This document shows, one piece after another, positions 1-8,646 of a stretch of 64,000 nucleotides of DNA. The notes below the pieces were generated by a model. It did not search any database. It saw nothing but the letters and a program-made list of their open reading frames with translations, and was not told the origin of the DNA. Source of the DNA: CAYOWK01 sp964407665 (GTDB lineage Bacteria > Pseudomonadota > Alphaproteobacteria > Caulobacterales > Hyphomonadaceae); assembly GCA_964407665.1 (NCBI GenBank), contig CAYOWK010000009.1, positions 47,246 to 111,245 of the forward strand, written 5' to 3'. Within the stretch, counting starts at the first letter, position 1; every line of letters begins with the position of its first letter. A program made the position numbers and the translations under genes.

Positions 1-2
1 AC

Positions 3-257
3 AAGACTGAAGTCACTCAACGCACGATTGGGGAAATGACAGGCCGCTTCCAGGATAGCGTCCTTACCTTCCAGCAGATTGTGGCGTCCACAAATCAGCA
101 GCAGATCGGGATCGAGCAGGTGACCGGTGCGCTGCAGAACATCCGGCAGGCCAGTCAGCAGACGGCTGCTGGCACACGGCAGCTGAACGACGCTGCTGCC
201 GCGCTGACGGATCTCGCACAGCAGCTTCTTAGCTTGTCCAACCGATACAGGCTCTGA
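3..257 (+). CDS. Methyl-accepting chemotaxis protein, C-terminal end (5' truncated by the window)
   Basis: The reading frame is open from base 3 and has no start inside the window, so only about 84 C-terminal residues are present. They are rich in Gln, Ala, Thr and Ser with heptad spacing (QQIGIEQVTGALQNIRQ, then TAAGTRQLNDAAAAL). This is the usual pattern of the descending helix of the chemoreceptor signalling hairpin, the cytoplasmic coiled coil that binds CheA and CheW. It ends 15 bases before cheA on the same strand, which supports membership in the chemotaxis operon. There is no C-terminal pentapeptide for tethering CheR or CheB. The sensor part lies outside the window, so the ligand is unknown. 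Confidence 0.82.
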   Translation, partial: KTEVTQRTIGEMTGRFQDSVLTFQQIVASTNQQQIGIEQVTGALQNIRQASQQTAAGTRQLNDAAAALTDLAQQLLSLSNRYRL

Positions 258-272
258 CGCAGGCCGGCTTTC

Positions 273-2402
273 ATGCCCGATCTCATCGAACAGCTGCAGG
301 CGGTCTTCGACGCTGAAGCGCGGGAACACCTTGACGCGCTCAGTGTAGCTTTGTCTGACGCCCGAAAGGGTCTGGTGGTCGACATGCGCGAGGTGTTCCG
401 GCGCGCCCACAGTATCAAGGGCGCCGCTCGCGCGGTGGACGCGGCCGGCATTGAAAGCGCGGCTCATGATCTTGAGGCTCTGTTGTCCGACATCTCCGGC
501 GTTGGAGAACAGGCGCGTGTTGACCGCCTTCGGGACGCACAGGAGCTGGTCGATTCAATCGAGGCATTCCTCGCCGCACGAAGACAAGCTTCTACACACA
601 GCGTTGGGGAGAGAGATGGCGCTGCGGATCCTGAAGCGGCTGCGCCGCAGCCGGATTTTACTCGCGTCAATTCTGAGCACATCCAGAGCCTTTCTGGCAC
701 GTTGACTGAAGTGCTGTCCGAACTGGATGCGTTGGGAGGACTTCCGGACCGACTCCGGGAGTTGCAGCAGCAAGCCGCCGCCATCTCCCGAGCGCTGTCC
801 CGCATCGCAATCGAGACTGAGCGATCTGGTCGAAAATCCGTCCTGCCAGGCGTGGTGCTCGAAACGTCTGCTCTTGCGCGAGGTCTGGCCGACTTCGGGC
901 GTGACCAACGGGATGTAACGTTCAGTCTTTCCCGTTCGGCGGCGCGTCTTGGACAAAACGTCGCCCAGGTGTCGATGGCGAGAGCGGACGAAGTCTTTGC
1001 CGGCCTTCACCGGATGGTCGAGGACGCCGCCATTGCTGCGGGACTGGATGTGAACATCCGGTTCGAAGGTCTCCAGATCGAGGCTGGGCGCCGTCTGCTA
1101 CAGACGCTTCGCGACCCGGTACTCCACCTTCTCCGGAACTCCATCGCCCACGGGATGGAGGCGCCGGACGATCGTGCAAGAGGAGGTAAGGCGCGGAAAG
1201 GAACGATTGGTCTGCGCCTGCGGGTGAATGGCGGGCGCCTTGAGGTGATCGTGTGGGATGACGGTCGGGGGCCCGACCTATCCCGAATAGAGGAGATTGC
1301 GATCCAGCGTGGTCTGCTCGCACCACGCGGTCGAGGCCAGCCGTCACCAACCGAGGAGCATCTGCTGACGCTTGTTTTTGAGGCGGGGTTCTCCACCCGG
1401 GGGGAGGTGGACCGGATGTCGGGACGGGGGATGGGGCTGTCTGTGGTTGCGGAAGCAGCGCGGGCGGCGGGAGGAGGCGCCTTCATGAAGAGGCGCGAGG
1501 GGGGAGGGGTCGAGACAACGCTGTCCGCGCCACTTTCCATGTCTCGCCAGACGCTGCTTCTGATTGAGGCTGGCGGCCAGGTGTTTGCTGTACCGTCAAC
1601 TTCGGTTGCCGCCCTTCGCAGGATCGCGCCGGGCCACCTTCAGCTTGTGGATGGGCGGCCAGTGTTTGACGACAGCAGGGGCGGGAACCAGGGCCTGATA
1701 CCCTACGTTCCCATCGGCAGTTTGTTGAGTCAGCACGCGGACGAAAGCGAGAACGTCGATGCGCGGTCTGTGGCGATCCTCAAGCAGGGGAGCCGCAGGC
1801 TGGGTATAGGCGTCTCCGCGCTCGCCGGCGTCCGGGAGGCAATGGTCACGCCGATGCCGCCAAATCCGCTTTCGACTGCGTTGGTCCGGGATATCGTGAC
1901 CGGTATCGCTCAACTCGACATGGGCAGGATCGCCCTGGTCCTGAGTGCAGACGAGATGTTCGATCGCTTCAATCGGGACCTGCATGGAGCTGCGGCACGC
2001 ATCCGTGCAGCGGAGCCAGGCGCGGAGCGAAGGCGAACAACAGTCCTTGTCGTGGATGACTCGATCACGACAAGAACGCTCGAAAAGAGCATCCTTGAGG
2101 CGCATGGCTATCGGGTCGTTCTGGCTGTTGATGGATTGGAGGCGCTTACCTTGCTGCGCGAGGGCGGCGAGCAGATCGATCTCGTTATTACGGATGTGGA
2201 GATGCCCCGGATGGACGGGTTCCAGCTCCTCTCTGCTCTCAAGGCCGACAGCCAGCTTGCAGGGCTGCCAGTTGTCGTGATGACGTCGCGAGGCGACCCC
2301 GAAGATGTCCGGCGTGGACTGGACCTCGGCGCGGACGCCTATGTCGCCAAGCAGTCGTTCGATCAGCGTGAGCTCCTGTCGATCATCGGGCAACTGGCAT
2401 GA
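273..2402 (+). CDS. cheA: Chemotaxis histidine kinase CheA with C-terminal receiver domain
   Basis: This 709-residue hybrid CheA autophosphorylates and passes phosphate to response regulators in chemoreceptor arrays. An HPt domain covers about residues 1-105, with the phospho-histidine at His46 in RRAHSIKGAA. An HATPase domain covers about 230-420, with the N box at Asn289 (HLLRNSIAHGM), a DDGRGPD motif near 329 and the GRGMGLS motif near 384-390. A CheW-like domain spans about 425-565. A receiver domain spans about 588-709, with phospho-acceptor Asp641 (ITDVEMPRMDG). The fused receiver resembles the CheA-CheY hybrids of multi-cluster alphaproteobacterial systems. It may act as a phosphate sink or output. 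It overlaps cheB by 4 bases (ATGA), so the two are probably translationally coupled. Confidence 0.95.
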   Translation: MPDLIEQLQAVFDAEAREHLDALSVALSDARKGLVVDMREVFRRAHSIKGAARAVDAAGIESAAHDLEALLSDISGVGEQARVDRLRDAQELVDSIEAFLAARRQASTHSVGERDGAADPEAAAPQPDFTRVNSEHIQSLSGTLTEVLSELDALGGLPDRLRELQQQAAAISRALSRIAIETERSGRKSVLPGVVLETSALARGLADFGRDQRDVTFSLSRSAARLGQNVAQVSMARADEVFAGLHRMVEDAAIAAGLDVNIRFEGLQIEAGRRLLQTLRDPVLHLLRNSIAHGMEAPDDRARGGKARKGTIGLRLRVNGGRLEVIVWDDGRGPDLSRIEEIAIQRGLLAPRGRGQPSPTEEHLLTLVFEAGFSTRGEVDRMSGRGMGLSVVAEAARAAGGGAFMKRREGGGVETTLSAPLSMSRQTLLLIEAGGQVFAVPSTSVAALRRIAPGHLQLVDGRPVFDDSRGGNQGLIPYVPIGSLLSQHADESENVDARSVAILKQGSRRLGIGVSALAGVREAMVTPMPPNPLSTALVRDIVTGIAQLDMGRIALVLSADEMFDRFNRDLHGAAARIRAAEPGAERRRTTVLVVDDSITTRTLEKSILEAHGYRVVLAVDGLEALTLLREGGEQIDLVITDVEMPRMDGFQLLSALKADSQLAGLPVVVMTSRGDPEDVRRGLDLGADAYVAKQSFDQRELLSIIGQLA

Positions 2403-3451
2403 GCACGAAGCCAGTCCGCGTGATGGTGGTGGAGGACAGCCTGACTGTTCAGGCGCTTCTCAGGCATGTGATCCAGCAGGATAGCCGCCTCGAGCTGGCG
2501 GCGATGTACGCCACGGCAGAAGAGGCGCTGGACAGCATCGCGAATGTGGCTCCGGACGTCATCTCGATGGATATCCGGCTGCCTGGCATGGACGGGCTGG
2601 AAGCCACCCGGCGCATCATGTCCGAACATCCGACTCCGATCGTTGTGATTGCTGACGCCGTTCACGATGCGACACTGAATATTGCCATGAGCGCGCTGAA
2701 GGTCGGCGCCTTGTCGGTGGTCGAGAAGCCTTGGGGACCCGGCGCCGCCGCACATGAGGCAACAGTCAGTGCGATCGCGACCCAGCTCTTCATCATGAGC
2801 CAGGTTTCGGTCGTCCGCCGACGCCCCTTGCTGACGACGTGGCCTAGAGCGCCCGTGAATGTGGACGATCCGGCGCCGCGTATCGGGGTGGTCGGTCTGG
2901 CGGCGTCCACAGGCGGTCCGCCCGCCCTCGCCGCCGTGCTGGGCGGGCTCCCGGCCAGCACGCCCTGGCCGATCCTGCTTGTCCAGCATATGGGCGGCGC
3001 CTTCATGGACGGGTTCGCGGCGTGGCTCGACACGCAGACCGCTCTCCGGGTCAAGATTGCAGCGAACGGCGAGCGAGCCACAGCCGGAACTGTGTATGTC
3101 GCGCCGGGCGACCGGCACCTTGCGCTTTCCCGCTCTGGCGCGCTTGTTGTTGAGGATACGCCTCCGGTGATGGGGCAGCGACCTGCAGCAAATGTTCTGT
3201 TCCGCTCGATGGCCCAGTTTGCTGGCGCCAAGGCGGCGGGCGTATTGCTGACTGGCATGGGGGAAGACGGCGCCACGGGCTTGCTGGAGATGCGCCGGGC
3301 GGGCGCTGTCACGATTGCCGAGGACAGTACGACGGCCGTGGTCTACGGAATGCCGGCTGCAGCTTTTCGGATGGGAGCCGTGATGGAGTCGCTGCCGCTC
3401 GACATAGTGGTTTCGCGGCTTCAGGCGCTGGCGCAGGCAGGCACGGCATGA
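2399..3451 (+). CDS. cheB: Chemotaxis response regulator protein-glutamate methylesterase
   Basis: This 350-residue CheB removes methyl groups from, or deamidates, chemoreceptor glutamates during adaptation. A receiver domain occupies about residues 5-120, with phospho-acceptor Asp58 (ISMDIRLPGMDG). A linker leads to the CheB esterase domain from about 160 to 345. The catalytic triad is visible as Ser170 (AASTGGPPA), His197 (LVQHMGG) and Asp290 (GMGEDGATG). The length matches the family. It is the second gene of the cheA-cheB-kinase operon and overlaps both neighbours by 4 bases. No cheR is seen here, so the methyltransferase is presumably upstream of the window or in another cluster. Confidence 0.95.
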   Translation: MSTKPVRVMVVEDSLTVQALLRHVIQQDSRLELAAMYATAEEALDSIANVAPDVISMDIRLPGMDGLEATRRIMSEHPTPIVVIADAVHDATLNIAMSALKVGALSVVEKPWGPGAAAHEATVSAIATQLFIMSQVSVVRRRPLLTTWPRAPVNVDDPAPRIGVVGLAASTGGPPALAAVLGGLPASTPWPILLVQHMGGAFMDGFAAWLDTQTALRVKIAANGERATAGTVYVAPGDRHLALSRSGALVVEDTPPVMGQRPAANVLFRSMAQFAGAKAAGVLLTGMGEDGATGLLEMRRAGAVTIAEDSTTAVVYGMPAAAFRMGAVMESLPLDIVVSRLQALAQAGTA

Positions 3452-5862
3452 GCAATCGGGGCCGGTCAACACGCATACTCGTTGTCGAGGATTCTGACGT
3501 CCAGGCGCTGGCTCTTTGTCGTGTACTTGAGAATGGCGGCTTTCAGGTCGACCGGGCTGCAAGCGCCGAGGAGGCCCTCGATCTGCTGTCGAAGGGCACC
3601 CCGGATCTTGTCATTGCCGACATCCACCTGCCGGGCATGGATGGCCGGGAGCTCACACGCCGGCTCAGGATCAACGCCGACACACGGACGATCCCCGTTC
3701 TGATGATGACGTCGCCTGGCGTCGCTGACGGTGAGCGATCGGGAATTGAAAGCGGTGCAGACGCGTATCTCGAAAAATCGCGCGACGCCCAAAGCATTCT
3801 GATGAGGGTCAACGCGCTCTTGCGGACCGCGAAGCCTGACGCTGCTGGCGCGGGCGCTCGAATACGTCGGGGTCATATTGTCATTCTGGACTCCAGTGAG
3901 ACGTCGGGATCGTACTTTGCCGATATTCTGGCACGCGAGGGCTTTCAGGTTGAGCAGGCAAGAGGCCTCGCGGATGTCAGACTGCTTACCGGCGGCGGGC
4001 AGGAGATCGACTGTGTAGCGGTGAACCTCACCGATGCCCGGCTCGAAGCGGCAGGCGCTTGCGGGACGCTCGCCGCCCTGCGCGATTCCCTCATGTCCGA
4101 GACCGGCGGCGCCGGTTTCCTGGTGGTCGGCGTTTCGCGTTTCGACGATAGCGAACAGGAGAAGGCGGCGTTCATGGCGGGCGCCGACGACGTGATTTCC
4201 GTCAGCGGCGAAGGCGATAGCTTGCGACTTCGGATGCGGGCGCTCATGCGCCGGCGCTCGATCCAGGAAGAGGCCCGGCTCCGAGCTGTCGAGCGGGCAT
4301 CCGCGCACACCGCCGCCGAGCAGTTCCGGCTTCTCGTGCTGGGCGTGGTTGATTATGCGATCTACCTTCTGGACGCCAATGGCAGGGTATCGACGTGGAA
4401 CCCGGGCGCAGAGCGCATCAAGGGCTACACGGCCGAAGAGATCGTCGGGCGTGATGTTTCCACGTTCTACACTGAAGCTGACATAGCCGCCGGTGAACCC
4501 GAGCGCGCGCTTGACAGAGCCAGATCCCATGGCCGTTTCGAAACCGAGGCCGTGCGTATTCGCAAGGACGGGAAGCCGTTTCTGGCTCACGTCATCATTG
4601 ATGCGATCCGTGATGCGGACGGCCGGGTTGTCGGCTTCGCCAAGATCACCCAGGACATCACGAAGCGACGCAAGGCCGAGGAAGAGCTCCAGCAGGCGCG
4701 TGCCGCCCTTGCTCAGGCTCAGAAAATGGAGGCCATCGGCCAGCTCACCGGCGGCATTGCGCATGACTTCAACAATATGCTTGCAGGCATCATCGGCGGC
4801 CTGAATCTCGCGCAGCGCAGGATCAATGCGCAGCGATACGATGAGGTCGGCAAGTTCATTGACGCAGCCATCACCTCGGCTCATCGCGCGGCGTCCCTGA
4901 CTTCGCGCCTTCTGGCGTTTGGCCGCCGTCAGACGCTGGATCTGCGACCGGTCGATGTGTCGGCCACGATAGCCTCGATGCGGCTGCTTCTTGAGCGTTC
5001 GCTCGGCGGCAATATCGAGATCGAGATGGACCTTCCTGACGCCGAACTCTGGGCGCGGACGGATGAGGGGCAGCTGGAATCTGCTGTTCTGAATCTCGCA
5101 ATCAACGCCCGGGATGCGATGCCGGAAGGCGGGAAACTGACGATCCGTGTTTCCGGTGTGGATGACAGCGATGCAAAGCCCGGCGCCGACCTTGTGGAGG
5201 TCGTGGTTTCCGATAGCGGCGCCGGCATTCCCAAGGATGTGCTGGAGCGGGTGTTCGAGCCGTTTTTCACCACCAAGCCCATCGGACAGGGCACCGGGCT
5301 TGGATTGTCCATGGTCTACGGGTTCGCGTCCCAGTCGGGGGGCGACGTACGGATCGCGAGCGAGGCCGGGAAGGGCACGCAAGTGACCCTCCGGTTGTTG
5401 CGGTCCGAGGCCGCCGAGCCGAGCATCGATCCTGTCGCGCATCCGGCGCACTCTGCGGGTGCCGGAGAGAGAATTCTGGTCGTCGAGGACGATCCGCAGG
5501 TCCGAATGGTGATCATGGAGGCGCTCCAGGAACTCGGTTACCGGGCCCAGGCGGTCGGCGACGCCGTGCAGGCGCTCAAGATCATTGTCGGAGACCAGCC
5601 GATCGATCTTCTGATCAGCGATGTCGGATTGCCCGGCATGGATGGACGCGAGCTGGCTGAACAGGCCCGCCAGCAGCGGCCCGACCTGCGAATCCTGTTC
5701 ATCACGGCCTACGCCCAGAATGCCGCTGTCCGGAGCGAATTCCTGTCTGAGGGGATGGACATGATCTTCAAGCCGTTTGCGGTCGACGCCATGGCCGTAA
5801 AGGTCCGTGAGATGCTCGGCGCCCCTGACGGCGATGAGAAGGCCCCTAAGCCAAACTTGTAG
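3448..5862 (+). CDS. Hybrid sensor histidine kinase with N- and C-terminal receivers and a PAS domain
   Basis: This 804-residue soluble hybrid kinase has no membrane segment. In order it contains a receiver (about 8-125, phospho-acceptor Asp58 in IADIHLPGMDG), a second receiver-like fold (about 141-268) where the phospho-acceptor position appears to be Asn (CVAVNLTD), a PAS domain (about 285-405), and HisKA with His439 (GGIAHDFNNML). An HATPase follows, with Asn553 and the GQGTGLGLS motif near 613-621, and then a C-terminal receiver with Asp725 (LLISDVGLPGMDG). It overlaps cheB by 4 bases, so it probably works alongside the chemotaxis array, for example integrating adaptation state with a cytoplasmic signal through PAS. 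The PAS ligand cannot be told from sequence. Confidence 0.93.
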   Translation: MSNRGRSTRILVVEDSDVQALALCRVLENGGFQVDRAASAEEALDLLSKGTPDLVIADIHLPGMDGRELTRRLRINADTRTIPVLMMTSPGVADGERSGIESGADAYLEKSRDAQSILMRVNALLRTAKPDAAGAGARIRRGHIVILDSSETSGSYFADILAREGFQVEQARGLADVRLLTGGGQEIDCVAVNLTDARLEAAGACGTLAALRDSLMSETGGAGFLVVGVSRFDDSEQEKAAFMAGADDVISVSGEGDSLRLRMRALMRRRSIQEEARLRAVERASAHTAAEQFRLLVLGVVDYAIYLLDANGRVSTWNPGAERIKGYTAEEIVGRDVSTFYTEADIAAGEPERALDRARSHGRFETEAVRIRKDGKPFLAHVIIDAIRDADGRVVGFAKITQDITKRRKAEEELQQARAALAQAQKMEAIGQLTGGIAHDFNNMLAGIIGGLNLAQRRINAQRYDEVGKFIDAAITSAHRAASLTSRLLAFGRRQTLDLRPVDVSATIASMRLLLERSLGGNIEIEMDLPDAELWARTDEGQLESAVLNLAINARDAMPEGGKLTIRVSGVDDSDAKPGADLVEVVVSDSGAGIPKDVLERVFEPFFTTKPIGQGTGLGLSMVYGFASQSGGDVRIASEAGKGTQVTLRLLRSEAAEPSIDPVAHPAHSAGAGERILVVEDDPQVRMVIMEALQELGYRAQAVGDAVQALKIIVGDQPIDLLISDVGLPGMDGRELAEQARQQRPDLRILFITAYAQNAAVRSEFLSEGMDMIFKPFAVDAMAVKVREMLGAPDGDEKAPKPNL

Positions 5863-5976
5863 CCAGTGCTGCGAGGGAACTGGACACTCTTTGGTCTGGC
5901 GGCCCCCGATTTGCCTCCACGGTAGACAGGCGGTGGCGCTATGGCATCGTCGCCGGGTTCTGAAGGAGCCCACGCC

Positions 5977-6933
5977 GTGTCCCGATTCCGCGTTGCCTTT
6001 TCCCTGCTGGCGTTTGCCGCCGCTACGGCAAGTGTCCAAGCGGAGGACGCGCCAAAGCCCGACCTGCAGGGCGTCTGGACGAACTCCAGCATTACGACGC
6101 TCGAGCGCGCGGACCCCTCGCTTCCGCTGGTTCTGTCGCCGGAACAGGTGAAACGGATGGAGGCCAGCCGCGCGTCCGCCGAGGCGAGCGCCAACAGCCG
6201 GACAAATCCTGACGAGGGCGCGCCTCAGGCGGGCGGGTCGATTGGCGGCTTCAACGCGTTCTGGCTTGATCGCGGCGACCGTGTCGGCGTGGTCAAGGGT
6301 GAGGCGCGGTCGTCCTGGATCGTCGAGCCCGCCAACGGAAAGATGCCGTTCTCTGCAGAGGGCCGGAAGCGGATTGCGGAGATCATGAAGACCCGCAGCG
6401 AGGATGGGCCGGAGGGCATGAACCCTGCCGATCGCTGCCTGATCGGCAGCCGCGGATCGGGCGGCCCGCCGATGCTGAACAATATCTACAACAACACCTA
6501 CCAGATCGTGCAGACGGACGATCACGTCGTGATCAACGTCGAGATGATGCACGACGCGCGGATCGTCGAGATGGCAGGTGCGCATCGGCCGGAGCCTGTG
6601 CGCCAATGGCTCGGCGGTAGCGTCGGGAAGTGGGAAGGCGATACGCTGGTGGTCACGACGCGCGGCTGGAAGAAGCTGCAGGGCGACTACGAACCCATCT
6701 TCCTGTCTGACGAAGCCACGGTGACGGAGCGTTTCACGCGAGTGTCGGCGAACGAGTTGCTCTACCAGTTCGAGGTTGATGATCCGGGTTTCTATTCCCA
6801 GACGTGGAAAGGCGAGATGACCTTCTTCCCGTCGTCTGGTCCGGTGTTCGAGTATGCCTGCCATGAGGGCAATTACGCCCTGCAGCACATCCTGTCGGGC
6901 GCGCGCCAGATCGAGCGCAAATCCTCGAAGTAG
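5977..6933 (+). CDS. Conserved secreted protein of unknown function
   Basis: I chose the GTG at 5977 because AAGGAG lies 8 bases before it and it opens directly with a signal peptide (MSRFRVAFSLLAFAAATASVQA, cleavage about residue 22). A longer frame from the ATG at 5941 would put a hydrophilic stretch in front. The mature protein of about 296 residues starts PDLQGVWTNSS and contains YNNTYQIVQTDDHVVINVEM and RQWLGGSVGKWEGDTLVV. These motifs belong to a widespread proteobacterial periplasmic family with no established activity. It has no catalytic signature I recognise. It has its own strong terminator and looks monocistronic. Function is unknown. Confidence 0.82.
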   Translation: MSRFRVAFSLLAFAAATASVQAEDAPKPDLQGVWTNSSITTLERADPSLPLVLSPEQVKRMEASRASAEASANSRTNPDEGAPQAGGSIGGFNAFWLDRGDRVGVVKGEARSSWIVEPANGKMPFSAEGRKRIAEIMKTRSEDGPEGMNPADRCLIGSRGSGGPPMLNNIYNNTYQIVQTDDHVVINVEMMHDARIVEMAGAHRPEPVRQWLGGSVGKWEGDTLVVTTRGWKKLQGDYEPIFLSDEATVTERFTRVSANELLYQFEVDDPGFYSQTWKGEMTFFPSSGPVFEYACHEGNYALQHILSGARQIERKSSK

Positions 6934-6956
6934 CGGGGCCTGCATGCGTCCTCGTC

Positions 6957-6981
6957 CGGACCGGCGTGAGCCGTCCGTTTT
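6957..6981 (+). terminator. Rho-independent terminator after the secreted protein gene
   Basis: About 24 bases after the stop codon, CGGAC-C-GGC, loop GTGA and GCC-GTCCG form a GC-rich stem with one bulged C, followed directly by TTTT. This is the only clear stem plus T-run on the plus strand in this gap. Confidence 0.7.
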
Positions 6982-6986
6982 GCTGT

Positions 6987-7095
6987 AGCTCCCCCCTTTG
7001 CCCCGTTGAGGCATGGGAGGCCGGGGCGCGTGGAAACGCGCCATTGGTAGACAATTGCCAGCTTTCGCTGGCCGGTGCGTGTTCCCACGCGCCCC
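6987..7095. ncRNA. Candidate structured RNA or compound inverted repeat
   Basis: Several nested stems are present. CTCCC/GGGAG encloses TGCC/GGCA (about 6989-7019). GGGGCGCGTGG at 7023-7033 pairs with CCACGCGCCCC at 7085-7095. Inside it ACGCGCC (7036-7042) pairs with GGTGCGT (7074-7080, one G-U). Two small hairpins sit within that: ATTG/CAAT (7043-7055) and GCCAGC-TTTC-GCTGGC (7057-7072). Together this makes a clean three-way junction. An alternative fold with three consecutive hairpins (GGCGCG/CGCGCC, GCCAGC/GCTGGC, GGTGCGTG/CACGCGCC) is also possible. It matches no RNA family I know. It may equally be a DNA-level repeat, and the strand is undetermined. Confidence 0.35.
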
Positions 7096-7165
7096 GTGTC
7101 GGACGTTTGGCCCGGTGACGTCGACGGAGCCTGTTAGGCCCTGGTCCGCATCCCGGTGACGCGCG

Positions 7166-7187
7166 CATGGAAGACCGATCTTCCATG
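7166..7187. repeat. Perfect 9-base inverted repeat with 4-base spacer
   Basis: CATGGAAGA, CCGA, TCTTCCATG. No T-run follows, so it is not an obvious terminator. It could be a protein-binding site or part of the palindromic element cluster in this gap. Confidence 0.55.
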
Positions 7188-7240
7188 ATGCACCCCCACT
7201 TCGATCGCAGGGACAGGTGTTTCAGACCGCCGCTGGCGGA

Positions 7241-7308
7241 CGCCCGCTCGGGCTCGTCCTTCGAGACGCGTACTGACGTGCGCTCCTCAGGATGAGCCGT
7301 CGCGGGCG
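7241..7308. repeat. Alphaproteobacterial intergenic palindromic repeat
   Basis: The core at 7253-7296 reads ctcgtccttcgagacgcg, a short loop and gtgcgctcctcaggatgag. It is flanked by outer arms CGCCCGC (7241-7247) and GCGGGCG (7302-7308). A motif of this type (cctcaggatgag paired with cttcgagacgcg) recurs between genes in many alphaproteobacterial genomes. I recognise it from general knowledge and see no second copy in this window. Confidence 0.6.
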
Positions 7309-7694
7309 GCCGGAGCGGTGGTCGCCGCGCCGTCCGAGCTTCTGGCATTCGATGTTTCGGTGCGCACCGAACCCTCCCTTGCCAGACGCGAGGGGAGATT
7401 GCGGGATGCGGATACCCGGTCGAATTCAAAAGCTGAGTTTTTCTATCCGGACGCCGCCCGCATAAACGTAGCCTTCGCGCATGCGATGATTTCGGCGTGG
7501 AAATCATGTGTACGGTCAAATGGTTAAGTCGCGTTCCCCGTGTGCGCGGGAGACGGGTCATTGGCGGGTCCGCCCCAAAATGCGCTTCCGGGGTGTGGGA
7601 GACAACGTACGTCTGTCCTACAGTCAGCTCTGTGGATCACCATGCGGCGCCAATCTTGCGGTTCGGTCGCAGGACTTAAACGGGGGACGCGGGT

Positions 7695-8546
7695 ATGACA
7701 CGGACTGGGTGGATTTCGTCCGCCGTCGCCGCTGCGGCTGTCCTGGCGGTTGGCGCTGCCTTCGTTCTCCGCGCTGGACCTGGCGGCGGTCAGCAGGCTT
7801 CGGCCCAGGAAGCAGCGCTGACAGTTCAGGGCAGAGCCAATACGGGCGAGACAGCCAGCCCCGGCTTCCTCGTGGATTTCTCCGCCGGTTTCGACCCGGC
7901 GACGCAGTACCTCACAGACAACGCCTCGGACGGCGACTGGATATCCTCTGCCCACGATCCCAGAAACGCGTATTTTCGGGCGGGTGTCATGGCGCTGGCG
8001 ATCGAGAAGCGCCCCTACAGGGGAAAGCCCAATTCCGGCGCCGAATTCCTCAGGCAGGGCATGTATGGCTATGGCCGCTATGAGGTCGTGATGAAGGCGC
8101 CGGGCGGATCGGGCCTGGTGTCCTCGTTCTTCACCTACACCGGACCGTGGCAGGGCCACCCCCACGACGAGATCGATATCGAGTTTCTCGGCAAGAACAC
8201 GAGGCAACTGCACGCCAACTACTTCCGGAACGGGAAGGAGCATGGCTCGATCTATATCGACCTGCCGTTCGACTACACGGAGGACTTCCACCTCTATGCA
8301 TTCGAGTGGGAGCCAGGCCGCATTCGCTGGTTCGTCGATGGCCATCAGGTACATGAGGCAACGGGTCTGCTGGTGCCGACCACGACGGGCATGGCGATGG
8401 CCAGCGTGTGGTCGGGGGGGCCGCCGAGTGCGGAATGGCTGGGCGTCGGCAAGTGGCGGGCCGGGGACGCCGCGATCTACAAATGCATGTCACACGTGCC
8501 ATCGGGCCAGACCGGGCCGCAGTGTGGGGACACCTGGAAGAAGTAG
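7695..8546 (+). CDS. Glycoside hydrolase family 16 (beta-glucanase type), secreted or anchored
   Basis: This 283-residue protein has an N-terminal signal or anchor segment (about residues 8-27) and a GH16 jelly-roll domain. The family signature HDEIDIEFLG gives nucleophile Glu159, Asp161 and acid/base Glu163. GYGRYEVVMKAP and FHLYAFEWEPGRIRWFVDG are further typical GH16 strands. The family cleaves beta-1,3/1,4-glucans or related exopolysaccharides, including succinoglycan (ExoK type). The substrate is not predictable here. A GGGGGA stretch lies about 9 bases before the ATG. An MFS gene follows 100 bases downstream on the same strand, but a functional link is not evident. Confidence 0.9.
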   Translation: MTRTGWISSAVAAAAVLAVGAAFVLRAGPGGGQQASAQEAALTVQGRANTGETASPGFLVDFSAGFDPATQYLTDNASDGDWISSAHDPRNAYFRAGVMALAIEKRPYRGKPNSGAEFLRQGMYGYGRYEVVMKAPGGSGLVSSFFTYTGPWQGHPHDEIDIEFLGKNTRQLHANYFRNGKEHGSIYIDLPFDYTEDFHLYAFEWEPGRIRWFVDGHQVHEATGLLVPTTTGMAMASVWSGGPPSAEWLGVGKWRAGDAAIYKCMSHVPSGQTGPQCGDTWKK

Positions 8547-8646
8547 GCTGTAGCCCCACGGAACGCCCTTGCGCCCGTCCATGCAAACGCCATTGTCGAA
8601 GCTGGGTCGCTGCGTAGTCGCGGCGAGGGGCGGATGATCCTGGGGC

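Larger units (their letters stand above)
6934..7694. other. 760-base intergenic region rich in inverted repeats, no convincing gene
   Basis: No frame here looks like a gene. The longest open frame (7318-7527) has no recognisable domain and odd composition. The stretch holds, in order, a terminator for the upstream gene, a dense cluster of hairpins (6987-7095), a pair of 10-base direct repeats cccggtgacg at 7111 and 7152, a 22-base perfect stem-loop (7166-7187) and a long alphaproteobacterial-type palindrome (7241-7308). The promoter of the GH16 gene should lie in the last 200 bases, but I cannot place it with confidence. Confidence 0.6.

Noticed and set aside
3466..7044. A 1192-codon open frame on the minus strand
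   Set aside because: It lies antisense to the hybrid kinase and the secreted protein, whose domains are unambiguous. It has low-complexity Arg/His/Gly-rich composition typical of GC-rich shadow frames.
7318..7527. A 69-codon plus-strand frame in the repeat-rich gap
   Set aside because: It has no recognisable motif or ribosome site and overlaps sequence that looks like spacer.
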